A stretch of 64,000 bases of DNA from Pseudomonadota bacterium (GCA_023391815.1 JAEWAF010000091.1:1-64000); one strand, 5' to 3'; counted from the stretch's first letter, positions 49,434 to 60,369 are shown. Program-made: numbers and translations. The notes: generated by a model from the sequence alone, not told the origin.

Positions 49434-51397
49434 TCGGTTTCTCCTCGACGCGGCGGCGTTGGTGCCGCGACCGGCGGCGCAGGCTTACGTTTCGCCTCTT
49501 GCTCGGCCAGCTGTTCCGGCGTCAGCAGATAAGTGTCGAGGATGCGGCGGGCGATCGGGGCGGCGAACGCCGAGCCACCGCCCGGGGCATTTTCGACCAC
49601 GATGGCCACGGCGATGCGCGGCGCTTCAACGGGCGCGAAGGCCACAAACAACGCGTGGTCACGCAGATGCTCGGCCAGGTCGCCGGCCTTACGCATTTTT
49701 TCGTTCGCGGCGACAGTGAACACCTGCGCCGTGCCGCTCTTGCCCGCGATCTTGTACAACGCGTTGGCGGTCGCGCCACGCGCGGTTCCGTAAGGCGCAT
49801 TCGCGACGTCATACATGCCGCCAATCGCGATATCCCATGCAGCGGGATCCTGAACGTGCGGGGAGGGCAGTTCTGCCGGCTTCAGCTCGGTGACTTGACC
49901 CGTCGTCACATTGCGAACGGCACGCACCAGTCTCGGCTTGAAACGATGCCCGCGGCTGGCGATGGTGGCGGTGGCGTGCGCCAACTGCAGCGGCGTCGCA
50001 TTCATATAGCCCTGACCGATGCCGATACTGATCGTATCGCCGGGGAACCACATCTGCGCTTCCTTGCGACGGAACGCCTTCTTCTTCCAGTCCGTGGAGG
50101 GCAGCAAGCCGATCTTCTCGCCCGGAATATCGATGCCCGTAATCGTGCCCATGCCGAACTGCGACAGATAGTCGTGAATGCGATCCACGCCCATTTCGTT
50201 GGCGATGCCGTAGAAATAGACGTCGCAGGAGGTGGCGATGGCCTTGCGCATGTCGACCGCGCCGTGGCCGCCGGGTTTCCAGTCGCGCCAGGGTCTGCTG
50301 ACGCCGGGCATGCGGTACGCGCCACGGCAGTAAACCGAGTTCTCGGGCGTCACCACGCCGTATTCGAGCGCTGCCAGCGCCATCATGGGTTTGACCGTCG
50401 AGCCCGGCGGATACACGCCGCGAATCACGCGGTCATACATCGGCCGATCCGGGTCTTCGGTCAGCGCCAGGTATTCGGGACGCGTCAGGCCGCGAGCAAA
50501 CAAATTCGGATCGAACGCCGGGGTGCTGACGAACGCGAGGATGTCGCCGTTGTTGGGATCGATCGCGACGGCCGACGCACGCTGACCGCGCAGCGCTTCT
50601 TCGGCCGCCTTCTGGACGCGCATGTCGATGGTCAGGAACAGGTCGTTACCGGCGACCGGCTCCTTGCGCTCGAGCTTGGCGGCTTCGTTACCGATGCGCT
50701 CGACGCTGCGACCCTGCGCGTTGACGAGCAACTGCTGGAAGCCGGCTCGACCATGGAGCTGACCTTCATACGCATACTCGACGCCGTTCTTGCCGGTGAG
50801 CGTCGTGCCGGCGTAGTCATCCAGGTTCAGACGTTTCTTGTCGTCTTCGCTGATCGCGCCGACATAGCCGATGGCGTGCACGCTGCTTTCGGCCAGCGGG
50901 TAATAGCGAGTCAGACGCGGGCGGATTTCGACACCCGGAAACTGATGCCGACGGGCCGCGAACCGCGCCAGCTCCACTTCGGTGAGCTGCAACTTGATCG
51001 GCACCGCGTCGAAGCTGCGCCGGCCGCGCAGATCGCGCTTGATGGTGGGAATGTTGTCCTTGTCGATCAGGCCCATCTCGGCGATGCCGTTCAAGGTGGC
51101 ATCGATGTCCTGGACCTGCTCCTTGGTCAACTCCAATTGATAGGAGGGCGCGTTGGTCGCGAGCGGCAGACCGTTGCGATCCAGGATCAGGCCGCGGTTC
51201 GGCGGGATCGGCTCGATGCGAATCCGGTTGCCTTGCGAGAGGTCGGCGAAGTAGTCGTATTTCACCACCTGCAACCACACCAGGCGCGAGATCACCAGGC
51301 CCATCGCGATGACCATGAGCACGGCCGCGATGATGGCCCGCTGCTCGAACAGCTGGCTTTCGGCGTGATGATCCTTGATGCGGACGGAGCGAGGCAT
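49430..51397 (-). CDS. mrdA: Penicillin-binding protein 2
   Basis: A 655-residue class B PBP, the transpeptidase partner of RodA. A single N-terminal membrane anchor (about 22-45) is followed by the pedestal domain with RIRIEPIPPNRGLILDRNG (in part) and the transpeptidase domain with S333-TVK, S390-CD and KSGTAQV. The C-terminal tail of proline/arginine residues is typical of this lineage. It lies 23 bases after mreD and is coupled to rodA. Confidence 0.97.
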   Translation of the reverse strand: MPRSVRIKDHHAESQLFEQRAIIAAVLMVIAMGLVISRLVWLQVVKYDYFADLSQGNRIRIEPIPPNRGLILDRNGLPLATNAPSYQLELTKEQVQDIDATLNGIAEMGLIDKDNIPTIKRDLRGRRSFDAVPIKLQLTEVELARFAARRHQFPGVEIRPRLTRYYPLAESSVHAIGYVGAISEDDKKRLNLDDYAGTTLTGKNGVEYAYEGQLHGRAGFQQLLVNAQGRSVERIGNEAAKLERKEPVAGNDLFLTIDMRVQKAAEEALRGQRASAVAIDPNNGDILAFVSTPAFDPNLFARGLTRPEYLALTEDPDRPMYDRVIRGVYPPGSTVKPMMALAALEYGVVTPENSVYCRGAYRMPGVSRPWRDWKPGGHGAVDMRKAIATSCDVYFYGIANEMGVDRIHDYLSQFGMGTITGIDIPGEKIGLLPSTDWKKKAFRRKEAQMWFPGDTISIGIGQGYMNATPLQLAHATATIASRGHRFKPRLVRAVRNVTTGQVTELKPAELPSPHVQDPAAWDIAIGGMYDVANAPYGTARGATANALYKIAGKSGTAQVFTVAANEKMRKAGDLAEHLRDHALFVAFAPVEAPRIAVAIVVENAPGGGSAFAAPIARRILDTYLLTPEQLAEQEAKRKPAPPVAAPTPPRRGETE

Positions 51398-51420
51398 GCG
51401 CTACAGACCGGCGCAAGGCG

Positions 51421-51900
51421 CTACCGGTTCCTCCGGTTCCAGGTGTCCAGGCCGGCGACCAGGATGGGCCACAGAATGGCGCCGCTCAGGACCGGCAGCC
51501 AGCGCATCCAGGTCGTGACCGGCTGACCGATGATGCCATCGAGCCAGAACACGATGAACTGATACAGCGCCAGAAATGCAAACACGGTGAGCGTCTGCTG
51601 GGAAAGCGGAAAGATACGAATACGCAGCTGAAACTTGTGCGTGAAGTAAGCGACCACCAGAAATGCCAGCGCGTGTTGCCCGAGGATGATGCCCTTGAGC
51701 ACGTCGATGGACAGTCCGCAGAACCACGCGAACAGCAGACCGGCGATGCGGGGCGCGCTGAGCGACCAGTAGATCACCAGCAACAACAGCAGATCGGGCC
51801 GCGCCGCGTTGATCGGCTCGGGCAGCGGCAGCACTGCGAAGATGATCGCGAGGATCACCGTAAAGGTGACGCGCAGGCGACTGATACGACCGTCACTCAC
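51421..51900 (-). CDS. mreD: Rod-shape-determining protein MreD
   Basis: A 159-residue integral membrane protein with about five segments (for example VILAIIFAVLPLPEPI and TVFAFLALYQFIVFWL). It has the short basic C-terminus typical of MreD. It works with MreC in the elongasome. The GTG start at 51900 lies 40 bases after the mreC stop. The sequence is only moderately conserved, as in all MreD proteins, but the position is decisive. Confidence 0.93.
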   Translation of the reverse strand: MSDGRISRLRVTFTVILAIIFAVLPLPEPINAARPDLLLLLVIYWSLSAPRIAGLLFAWFCGLSIDVLKGIILGQHALAFLVVAYFTHKFQLRIRIFPLSQQTLTVFAFLALYQFIVFWLDGIIGQPVTTWMRWLPVLSGAILWPILVAGLDTWNRRNR

Positions 51901-51940
51901 GATGGTTCGTCCGGGCCCTGGCTACGAAGGAGGGCGTCAT

Positions 51941-52969
51941 TTAATCCTGGGGCGGCTGTTCTGGCTGCGGCAGCGGCTGAGCGCCCGGCGTCGGTTCCGG
52001 TGCTTGGGTCGCCGTTACCGGCGGACCGGAGGCCGCTTGCGCGGGCGTCGCAGTCGATGTTTCGGCTGCCGGCTTCGATTCTGTAGCCGCCGGCTTGGGC
52101 TTGGCGGCTGCCGGCGGTTCCACCGGCGGCGTGTCGTCCCACAGCAGCAGCACTTCGCGATCGCGATCCAGCTGCGCCAGCGGCTTGGCTTCCACCAGCG
52201 CGAAGGTGTCGGCCGGATTGCGCTCCACCTTGCTGACGCGGGCGACCGGGTAACCGGCGGGGAAGATGCCGTCCAGGCCCGAGGAGACCAGCAGGTCGTC
52301 GACCTTCACATCCGATTCCACCGTCATGTACGGCAGGCTCAGCTTGCCGAGATCGCCCGCGCCGACCGCGATGGAACGGATGCCGTTGCGATTCACCTGC
52401 ACGGGAATGGCATGCTCGGCGTCGCTGATCAGAATGATGGTCGAGGTGTACTTATCCACCTGAACGACCTGGCCGACGATGCCGAACGCATCCAGCACCG
52501 GCTGATTCTTGAACACGCCGTCGTCGGTGCCCTTGTTGATTCGCACGCGGTGACGGAACGGGTCGACGTCGACCCGCATGATTTCCGCGATCATGGTCCG
52601 TCCGCCGACGCCGGCCGACGCTTCGCGCACGGCTCGCAACCGGACATTCTCTTCACGCAATGAATCGAATTGCAGCAGCCTGACGCGCGCTTCGTTCAGC
52701 TCTTTGGAGAGCTCGGCGTTTTCGATCCGCAGGCGATCGCGATCGGCGAAGCTGCCGGTCAGCCAGTCCCAAGCCTGGCCGGGCGCCTGCACGACGGTAT
52801 AGACCGGCGAGGCCGCGGCTCCCAGCCACTGGCGCACGGTGTCCAGATAGTTGCTGCGATGGTCGAGCATCATGATGCCGACCGACACGATGCCGAGAAA
52901 AAACAGGCCTGCGCCGAGCGGCGGGCCTCGGCCAATGATGTTCCGGCTATCGGAGCTGAGCGTCACCAT
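51941..52969 (-). CDS. mreC: Rod-shape-determining protein MreC
   Basis: A 342-residue MreC: N-terminal anchor (about 19-37), a coiled coil (about 75-105, RLRIENAELSKELNEARVRL by region) and a beta-domain with NKGTDDGVFKNQPVLDAFGIVG (in part). A C-terminal proline/alanine/threonine-rich low-complexity tail (about 275-342) extends beyond the usual family end. MreC links cytoplasmic MreB to periplasmic PBP2. It lies 42 bases after mreB. Confidence 0.95.
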   Translation of the reverse strand: MVTLSSDSRNIIGRGPPLGAGLFFLGIVSVGIMMLDHRSNYLDTVRQWLGAAASPVYTVVQAPGQAWDWLTGSFADRDRLRIENAELSKELNEARVRLLQFDSLREENVRLRAVREASAGVGGRTMIAEIMRVDVDPFRHRVRINKGTDDGVFKNQPVLDAFGIVGQVVQVDKYTSTIILISDAEHAIPVQVNRNGIRSIAVGAGDLGKLSLPYMTVESDVKVDDLLVSSGLDGIFPAGYPVARVSKVERNPADTFALVEAKPLAQLDRDREVLLLWDDTPPVEPPAAAKPKPAATESKPAAETSTATPAQAASGPPVTATQAPEPTPGAQPLPQPEQPPQD

Positions 52970-53011
52970 GGAGTGATGGGGCGAACCACTGTGGTCAGTT
53001 CGCCGGGACGA

Positions 53012-54055
53012 TCATTCCAGATTGAATAGGGCGGGACCGTGCTCGTCGATGAGCTCCAGCATGCGGCCGCCGCCGCGGGCCACGCAGGTCAGCGGATCTT
53101 CCGAGACCACCACCGGCAGACCGGTTTCTTCCATCAACAGCTTGTCGATGTCACGCAGCAGGGCGCCACCGCCAGTGAGCACGATGCCGCGCTCGGCCAC
53201 GTCCGCGCCCAGCTCCGGAGGGGTCTGTTCCAGCGCAACTTTCACCGCGCCGACGATGCCGGCCAGCGGTTCCTGCAACGCTTCGAGGATTTCGTTCGAA
53301 TTGAGGGTGAAGCTGCGCGGCACGCCTTCGGAAAGGTTGCGGCCCTTCACGGAAATTTCATTGACCTGCTGGCCGGGATAGGCCGAGCCGATCTCGATCT
53401 TGATCTTCTCGGCGGTGGCCTCGCCGATCAGGATGCCGTAGTTACGGCGCACGTAATTGATGATGGCGTCGTCGAAGCGATCGCCGCCGATGCGCACCGA
53501 GGATGCGTAAACGATACCGTTGAGCGAGATGACCGCGACTTCGGAAGTACCGCCGCCGATGTCGAGCACCATCGAGCCGCGGGCTTCATGAACCGGCAGA
53601 CCGGCGCCGACCGCGGCGGCCATCGGCTCTTCGATCAGTCGCACCCAACGGGCGCCGGCGCCTTCGGCCGATTCCTGAATCGCGCGACGTTCGACCTGGG
53701 TGGAACCGTACGGCACGCAGATCAGCACGCGCGGGCTGGGACGCATCAGACGATTGCCGTGCACCTTCTCGATGAAGTACTGCAACATCTTCTCGGTGAC
53801 GGTGAAGTCGGCGATCACGCCGTCCTTCATCGGCCGGATCGCGGTGATGTGGCCGGGCGTGCGACCCAGCATGTTCTTCGCTTCCTGACCGACCGCCTCG
53901 ATTTTCTTGCCGGCGCGACCCGGCTCTTCACGGATCGCGACCACCGAAGGCTCGTTCAGCACGATGCCTTTGCCTCGCACGTAAATGAGGGTGTTCGCAG
54001 TTCCGAGATCGATCGACAGGTCGTTGGAGAAATACCCGCGTAGGTTTTTAAACAT
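53012..54055 (-). CDS. mreB: Rod-shape-determining actin homologue MreB
   Basis: A 347-residue actin-fold ATPase that organises sidewall synthesis. It has the phosphate-1 motif IDLGTANTLIY, VPYGSTQVERRAI, phosphate-2 VLDIGGGTSEVAVI and the adenosine motif VLTGGGALLRDID. The ATG at 54055 gives the typical MFKNLRGYFSNDLSIDLG N-terminus. It is the first gene of the minus-strand cell-wall run and diverges from gatC with a 238-base gap. Confidence 0.97.
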   Translation of the reverse strand: MFKNLRGYFSNDLSIDLGTANTLIYVRGKGIVLNEPSVVAIREEPGRAGKKIEAVGQEAKNMLGRTPGHITAIRPMKDGVIADFTVTEKMLQYFIEKVHGNRLMRPSPRVLICVPYGSTQVERRAIQESAEGAGARWVRLIEEPMAAAVGAGLPVHEARGSMVLDIGGGTSEVAVISLNGIVYASSVRIGGDRFDDAIINYVRRNYGILIGEATAEKIKIEIGSAYPGQQVNEISVKGRNLSEGVPRSFTLNSNEILEALQEPLAGIVGAVKVALEQTPPELGADVAERGIVLTGGGALLRDIDKLLMEETGLPVVVSEDPLTCVARGGGRMLELIDEHGPALFNLE

Positions 54056-54293
54056 GGTTGTTGTGCGTCGAGCGTACGGGTCGAGGCGCGAGGAAGGAGG
54101 GGCAAAAAAGTTGCGGTACTCTAGCAACGGGTTTCACATAGCACAAGCTTTCAGGTGTATGATTAGGCCGCAATTTTCCAGGGATTTTTGCGGTCTTTTT
54201 TGCTCCTCATTGCGCTTTCGCCTCATGCCGCGGCGAGCGTGAGGTCTCACTGGCCGCGATTTCTCATCTGTCTTTCAGCGGAAGTTTCGGCCC
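54056..54293. promoter_or_regulatory. Divergent promoter region mreB/gatC
   Basis: A 238-base gap, AT-richer than its flanks. On the plus strand TTCACA (54133-54138) and TATGAT (54158-54163) with a 19-base spacer form a plausible gatC promoter. On the minus strand a weaker TTGTGC / TAGAGT pair with 17-base spacing can be drawn for mreB. A T-rich stretch lies at about 54180-54205. No gene is seen. Confidence 0.4.
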
Positions 54294-54584
54294 ATGAGTC
54301 TTACCGATAACGATGTGAAGAACATCGCCAAGCTGGCACGTCTGAAGCTCAGCGACGAGCAGCTGCCGGTGTATGTGGACAGCCTGTCGAAGATCTTCGA
54401 CTTCGTCGCGCAGCTCAACGCGGCGGATACCTCGGCGGTCGAGCCGATGGCGCATCCGCTGGCGGATCAGGTGCAACGGATGCGGCCGGACGAAGTGCTG
54501 GATACCGACCAGCACGCCAAATATCAGCGCAACGCGCCGCGCGTCGAAGCGGATTTGTATCTCGTGCCCAAAGTGATCGAGTGA
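54294..54584 (+). CDS. gatC: Asp-tRNA(Asn)/Glu-tRNA(Gln) amidotransferase subunit C
   Basis: A 96-residue GatC with VKNIAKLARLKLSDEQL, the central linker and PRVEADLYLVPKVIE at the end. GatC stabilises the GatA-GatB interface in the enzyme that amidates misacylated Glu-tRNA(Gln) or Asp-tRNA(Asn). It precedes gatA by three bases. Presence of gatCAB implies an indirect route to Gln-tRNA or Asn-tRNA; asnS and glnS are not in the window, so which is used cannot be said. Confidence 0.95.
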   Translation: MSLTDNDVKNIAKLARLKLSDEQLPVYVDSLSKIFDFVAQLNAADTSAVEPMAHPLADQVQRMRPDEVLDTDQHAKYQRNAPRVEADLYLVPKVIE

Positions 54585-54587
54585 CCC

Positions 54588-56047
54588 ATGACTGAATTGC
54601 ATCACCTGACGTTGGCCGAGCTCAACGAGGGGCTGCGGGCGCGCCGCTTTTCCAGCGTCGAGCTCACCAGGCATTTTTTAGCGCGAATCGAGCGCTTGAA
54701 CCCGGCGCTGAACGCGTTGATCACCGTCACGCCCGAGTACGCGCTGGCCGCGGCGCAACGGGCTGACGAGCTGCTGGCCTCGGGCGAGGCGGGCGCGCTG
54801 GCCGGCCTGCCGCTCATTCACAAAGACATCTTCTGCACGGACGGTGTATTGACCACGTGCGGCTCGCGCATGCTCTCCAACTTCGTCGCGCCATACGACG
54901 CGACCATCGTCGAGAAGCTGTCGCAAGCCGGCGTCGTCATGCTGGGTAAAGCGAACATGGATGAGTTCGCGATGGGCTCCTCGAACGAAACCAGCTACTA
55001 CGGCCCGGTGAAGAATCCGTGGGATCTGAAAAAAGTGCCGGGCGGCTCATCGGGTGGCTCGGCGGCGGCGGTCGCGGCCCGACTCGCGCCGGTGGCCACC
55101 GCGACCGATACGGGCGGTTCGATTCGTCAGCCCGCCGCCCTCACCGGTTTGACCGGATTGAAGCCCACGTATGGACGCGTATCCCGGTACGGAATGATCG
55201 CATTCGCCTCCAGCCTCGATCAGGCAGGCACGCTGACCTTCACCGCGAAAGACGCGGCATTGGTCCTGCGTGACATGGCGGGCTTCGATCCGCGCGATTC
55301 CACCAGCGTCGACACGCCGGTGCCCGACTACGTCGCGACCCTCGATCAGCCGCTGGCCGGTTTGAAGATCGGTCTGTTGAAGGAGTTCTTCTCGGGTGGC
55401 TTGGAAGAATCGACGGCCAAGCTGATCCGCGAAGCATTGCAGGTGTACGAGCGGCTCGGCGCGAAGCTCATCGAGGTGAGCCTGCCGAATCTGCCGTTGT
55501 CCGTGCCTACCTATTATGTGGTCGCGCCCGCCGAGTGCTCCTCGAACCTGTCGCGGTTCGATGGCGTGCGTTTCGGTTATCGGTGCGAGAACCCGCAAAA
55601 CCTGGAAGACCTTTACATGCGTTCGCGAGGCGAAGGCTTCGGGGCCGAGGTCAAACGTCGCATCATGACCGGCACGTATGTGCTCTCCGCCGGCTACTAC
55701 GACGCGTACTACCTCCGCGCGCAAAAGATTCGCCGCTTGATCACGGACGACTTCGCTCGCGCCTTCCAGCAGGTCGACGTGCTGATGGGGCCGACCTCGC
55801 CAACGCCGGCGTTCGACATCGGCGCCAAGGTGGACGATCCCATCACCATGTACTTGAACGACATCTACACCATCGGTGCCAATCTCGCCGGCCTGCCGGC
55901 CATGTCGATTCCCTGTGGCAGCGTGGGCGGCCTGCCGGTCGGATTGCAGATCATCGGTCCGCACTTCGCCGAGGCTAAATTGCTCAACGTCGCGCACGGC
56001 TACCAGAACGAGACGCTGTGGCATCGGGACATTCCTAAGGGTTACGA

Positions 56048-56051
<4 letters not shown>
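54588..56051 (+). CDS. gatA: Asp-tRNA(Asn)/Glu-tRNA(Gln) amidotransferase subunit A
   Basis: The 487-residue amidase-signature subunit that releases ammonia from glutamine. The catalytic triad is K79 in PLIHKDIFC, the serine in PGGSSGGSAAAV (about S154-155) and S178 in DTGGSIR. GLKPTYGRVSRYG and DVLMGPTSPTPAF are also typical. Its stop overlaps the gatB start (ATGATG). Confidence 0.96.
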
Positions 56052-57476
<1,425 letters not shown>

Positions 57477-57502
<26 letters not shown>

Positions 57503-57551
57503 GGTCATCTGGAAAGACGCGGGACTGTTGAAAAAGAAGCTCGCGGGCTAA
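57477..57551 (+). repeat. Duplicated gatB 3' end
   Basis: A 14-base run TTGAAAAAGAAGCT occurs at 57479-57492 inside gatB and again at 57528-57541 just after its stop, 49 bases apart. Both copies read L-L-K-K-K-L-A-G followed by a stop (TGA in the first, TAA in the second). The second copy is in a different frame from gatB and is not translated with it. Confidence 0.75.
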
Positions 57552-57562
57552 TGTAACGGCGG

Positions 57563-58537
57563 ATGAGTACCATCATCCGCCTTCCCGTCACCCCGGCCGA
57601 TACTCCTCTCATGCACGATCGCGATTGCCTGCACAGATTCCTGTTCGAGCACTATCCGATTCGCGGCCACATCGTCCACCTGGACGCATCGTGGCGCGCG
57701 CTGCTGGAGCATCGCGAGTATCCGTCCGTCATTCGCGACACGCTCGGCGAGGCAGTCGCGGCGTCGGTGCTGCTCGCGGCGACGTTGAAGTTCGATGGCA
57801 CGCTGAGCTTGCAGCTCAAGGGGCAGGGGCCGATGCATCTGATGCTGGCTCAGTGCTCGGATGCGTTGGGCGTGCGTGCGGTGGCTCGTTACAAGGACGC
57901 TGAGTTTCGGCGCGATCTCGCGTCGCTATCGGGCGAAGGCAGTCTCACGGTCACGGTCGAGAACGAGGATTTGTCGCAGCGCTATCAAGGCATCGTGCCG
58001 CTGACGGGCGAGCGTTTGTCGGATTGCCTGCGGAATTATTTCGAGACGTCCGAGCAGCTGCCGACCCGGCTATGGCTGCATGCGGACGAGAATGGCGCAT
58101 CGGGGCTGCTGTTGCAGCGATTGTCCGATGACTCTGTGAAGTCACGCACGGTCGGCTCGCGAGCGCATGAAATGAATCGGGCCGAGATCGACGACGCGTG
58201 GAGCCGGGTGCAACTGCTCGGCGACACCTTAAAGCCCGAAGAGCTACAGACGTTGAGCGATCGAAACATCCTGCGTCGTCTGTTCGCGGAAGACGATGTG
58301 CGGTTGTTCGAGTCGGCGCCGGTTTTCTTCAAATGCCGCTGCTCGCGCGAGCGCGTCGTCGGCATGCTCAAGGCGCTGGGTCCGGAAGAAGTGCGCTCGG
58401 TGCTCGCGGAGCAGGGGCATGTCGAAGTGCGCTGTGACTTTTGCAATCGCGCGTACCGGTTCGATTCGGTCGACGTCGAGCAACTTTTCGCCGGCGCCGC
58501 CACGCCCACGACCGACGCGCCCGATCGGCGGCATTGA
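57563..58537 (+). CDS. hslO: Redox-regulated chaperone Hsp33
   Basis: A 324-residue Hsp33, a holdase activated by oxidation. An N-terminal substrate-binding domain is followed by a linker and the C-terminal zinc redox switch with C258-R-C260 and C291-DF-C294, the exact CxC-CxxC pattern. The N-terminal extension of about 17 residues before MHDRDCLHRF is longer than usual, so an internal ATG at 57611 is an alternative start. A zinc alcohol dehydrogenase gene follows 12 bases later. Confidence 0.95.
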   Translation: MSTIIRLPVTPADTPLMHDRDCLHRFLFEHYPIRGHIVHLDASWRALLEHREYPSVIRDTLGEAVAASVLLAATLKFDGTLSLQLKGQGPMHLMLAQCSDALGVRAVARYKDAEFRRDLASLSGEGSLTVTVENEDLSQRYQGIVPLTGERLSDCLRNYFETSEQLPTRLWLHADENGASGLLLQRLSDDSVKSRTVGSRAHEMNRAEIDDAWSRVQLLGDTLKPEELQTLSDRNILRRLFAEDDVRLFESAPVFFKCRCSRERVVGMLKALGPEEVRSVLAEQGHVEVRCDFCNRAYRFDSVDVEQLFAGAATPTTDAPDRRH

Positions 58538-58549
58538 GTCCCTTCGGCA

Positions 58550-59590
58550 GTGAAAGCCGTTCTCTTCGAAACATTCGGTGGCGCGCTCGACTGCGTCGAC
58601 GTGCCTGATCCCACTCCGGCGCCGGGTGGCGTAGTCGTCAAAGTTGCAGCGTCCGGGATTTGCCGGAGCGACTGGCACGGCTGGATGGGGCACGACGCGG
58701 ACATCCGCCTTCCTCACGTGCCGGGCCACGAGCTCGCCGGTGTGGTCGCGGCCGTGGGCGCAAACGTCACGCGTTTTCGAGTGGGTGATCGAATCACCGT
58801 GCCCTTCGTGAGTGGCTGCGGGCGGTGTGAGCAATGCGCGAGGGGGCAGCAGCAGATCTGCGCCACTCAGTTTCAACCGGGCTTCACGGCGTGGGGCTCG
58901 TTCGCTGAGCTGGTGGCGATCGACTACGCGGATATCAATCTGGTCAAGCTTCCCGAATCGATCGATTTCGTGACTGCGGCCAGCCTGGGCTGCCGATTCG
59001 CGACGTCATTTCGCGCCATCGTCGATCAGGCGCGCGTGCAACCGGGGGAGTGGGTTGCGATTCATGGCTGCGGAGGCGTGGGGCTGTCGGCGATCATGAT
59101 CGCGAATGCCATGGGTGCGCGCGTGATCGCGGTCGATATCGATCGAACCAAACTCGACTTCGCGCAGCGCCTCGGTGCCGAAATCGGCGTGCTCGCAAAT
59201 GCCGATGTCAAAGCCGCGATCATCGAGCACACGCACGGTGGCGCGCACGTATCAATGGACGCGCTCGGTAGCCGCGTCACTTGTTACAACTCGATCGCTT
59301 GCCTGCGACCGCAAGGTCGCCATGTTCAAGTCGGTCTCATGCTCGGCGCGCACGCCGATCCGCCAGTGCCGATGGGCTTGGTGATCGCGAAGGAACTGCA
59401 GGTGATGGGCAGCCACGGCATGCAGGCCCATCGTTACGACGCCATGCTCGATCTCATCCTCACCGGCCGCGTTCAACCTCAGCGGCTCGTCGAACAAACC
59501 ATAACTCTGACCGCCGCCCCGGCTGCGCTAGCTGCCATGGATAACTTCCGCGGCACCGGCATCACCGTAATCAACGATTTCGCGCACTGA
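58550..59590 (+). CDS. Zinc-dependent alcohol dehydrogenase family protein
   Basis: A 346-residue medium-chain zinc alcohol dehydrogenase. The catalytic zinc ligand C38 (SGICRSDWHGW) and the GHE motif H60-E61 are present. The structural zinc site C90, C93, C96 and C104 is complete. The NAD-binding loop is GCGGVGLSAI (about 175-184). Substrate unknown; similar genes are called zinc-dependent alcohol dehydrogenases active on small alcohols or aldehydes. The start is GTG, 12 bases after hslO. Confidence 0.9.
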   Translation: MKAVLFETFGGALDCVDVPDPTPAPGGVVVKVAASGICRSDWHGWMGHDADIRLPHVPGHELAGVVAAVGANVTRFRVGDRITVPFVSGCGRCEQCARGQQQICATQFQPGFTAWGSFAELVAIDYADINLVKLPESIDFVTAASLGCRFATSFRAIVDQARVQPGEWVAIHGCGGVGLSAIMIANAMGARVIAVDIDRTKLDFAQRLGAEIGVLANADVKAAIIEHTHGGAHVSMDALGSRVTCYNSIACLRPQGRHVQVGLMLGAHADPPVPMGLVIAKELQVMGSHGMQAHRYDAMLDLILTGRVQPQRLVEQTITLTAAPAALAAMDNFRGTGITVINDFAH

Positions 59591-59699
59591 AAGGCTGTCA
59601 CCATCTCAGGGGTGGTGCAGGTCGTTCGGGAGGTCTATGCAAAGGGTCCGCTGCGCGCGCACGTGCCCGACATAAATCCGCCCAATCAAGGAGCTGCGT

Positions 59700-59990
59700 T
59701 TGTACTGGGGAGAAAGGGAGCGACGGGTCGGTTACTGGTGGTCCGTGATGTCCCTGGTCGGGCATCTGATAGGAACAGCCGTCATTTTTACGGCATTGTT
59801 TTCAGTAGGGTGGCTGGTCTCGGTGGTCCTACATGCGCTGCATCAACAACACCCGTTTCCGGATGAAATCTTCAGGTTCGTCACCAAAATCGAGTTGTAC
59901 CTGGTTTATGCTGACGCTGCGCTCAGTGCTGTGGTGTTGATTGCTGGCATGGTGCATTTCTGTAAGAAAGTTGTGGAGGTGCGGCGATGA
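59700..59990 (+). CDS. Small two-helix membrane protein
   Basis: A 96-residue protein I do not recognise. The TTG start at 59700 is supported by a strong AAGGAG eight bases upstream. A basic N-terminus (GERERRVGYWW) precedes a first membrane segment (about 20-45) and a second (about 65-85), ending with KKVVEVRR. Its stop overlaps the start of the next tiny gene (ATGA), so the two form a coupled pair. Confidence 0.62.
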   Translation: MYWGERERRVGYWWSVMSLVGHLIGTAVIFTALFSVGWLVSVVLHALHQQHPFPDEIFRFVTKIELYLVYADAALSAVVLIAGMVHFCKKVVEVRR

Positions 59991-60148
59991 CTCAGAGCGT
60001 GCTACGGCCGATCGCTGAAGGGTTCTGTGGCAGCTTGAGACTGTGGAAAGGGATTCTGCTGGCTCTGCTTTCGGTGGTCACGGTGGTGACGGCCTTCGTC
60101 AACGCCCCCCGGGTTTCGGAGTTCGACGTTTCCCGCCGCTTGCCCTGA
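59987..60148 (+). CDS. 53-residue single-helix membrane protein
   Basis: A tiny open frame from the ATG at 59987 to TGA at 60146-60148. It reads MTQSVLRPIAEGFCGSLRLW then a single hydrophobic helix KGILLALLSVVTVVTAFV and a short charged end. It overlaps the upstream gene stop by ATGA, and GGAGGTG lies upstream as a Shine-Dalgarno. No family is recognised. It is likely a short membrane-associated partner of the preceding protein. Confidence 0.5.
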   Translation: MTQSVLRPIAEGFCGSLRLWKGILLALLSVVTVVTAFVNAPRVSEFDVSRRLP

Positions 60149-60173
60149 CGGCCCGTTGCCGTCTTCGAATTCA

Positions 60174-60198
60174 AGAAGCCGCGCTGGTCGCGGCTTCT
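60174..60198 (+). terminator. Hairpin after the two small membrane genes
   Basis: A perfect 10-bp stem AGAAGCCGCG/CGCGGCTTCT with a five-base loop, 25 bases after the stop. The following GTCATTCTG is only weakly T-rich, so termination efficiency is uncertain. Confidence 0.5.
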
Positions 60199-60328
60199 GT
60201 CATTCTGGGCCCCTGAAATGCAATTACTCCAACAATGGCGATCCAGGCGCCCACGGGCTGACGCCTCGTAAGTCACTGTTCCTGCTGAGCCGATTTGAAC
60301 CTGGCCGCCGAAGGTGAGAACCCGGAGC

Positions 60329-60358
60329 GTGACAGCCGGCGCCGGGTTCGCGTATAGT
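60329..60358 (+). promoter_or_regulatory. Promoter of the sahR-metF-metH operon
   Basis: GTGACA (60329-60334) and TATAGT (60353-60358) are 18 bases apart, each matching sigma-70 in 5 of 6 positions. The start of transcription would fall near 60365, directly before the palindromic operator. Confidence 0.55.
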
Positions 60359-60369
60359 GCTGGCCGTCT

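Noticed and set aside
49343..51526. 727-residue open frame on the plus strand
   Set aside because: It is antisense to mrdA and flanking genes, histidine- and arginine-rich with no domain.
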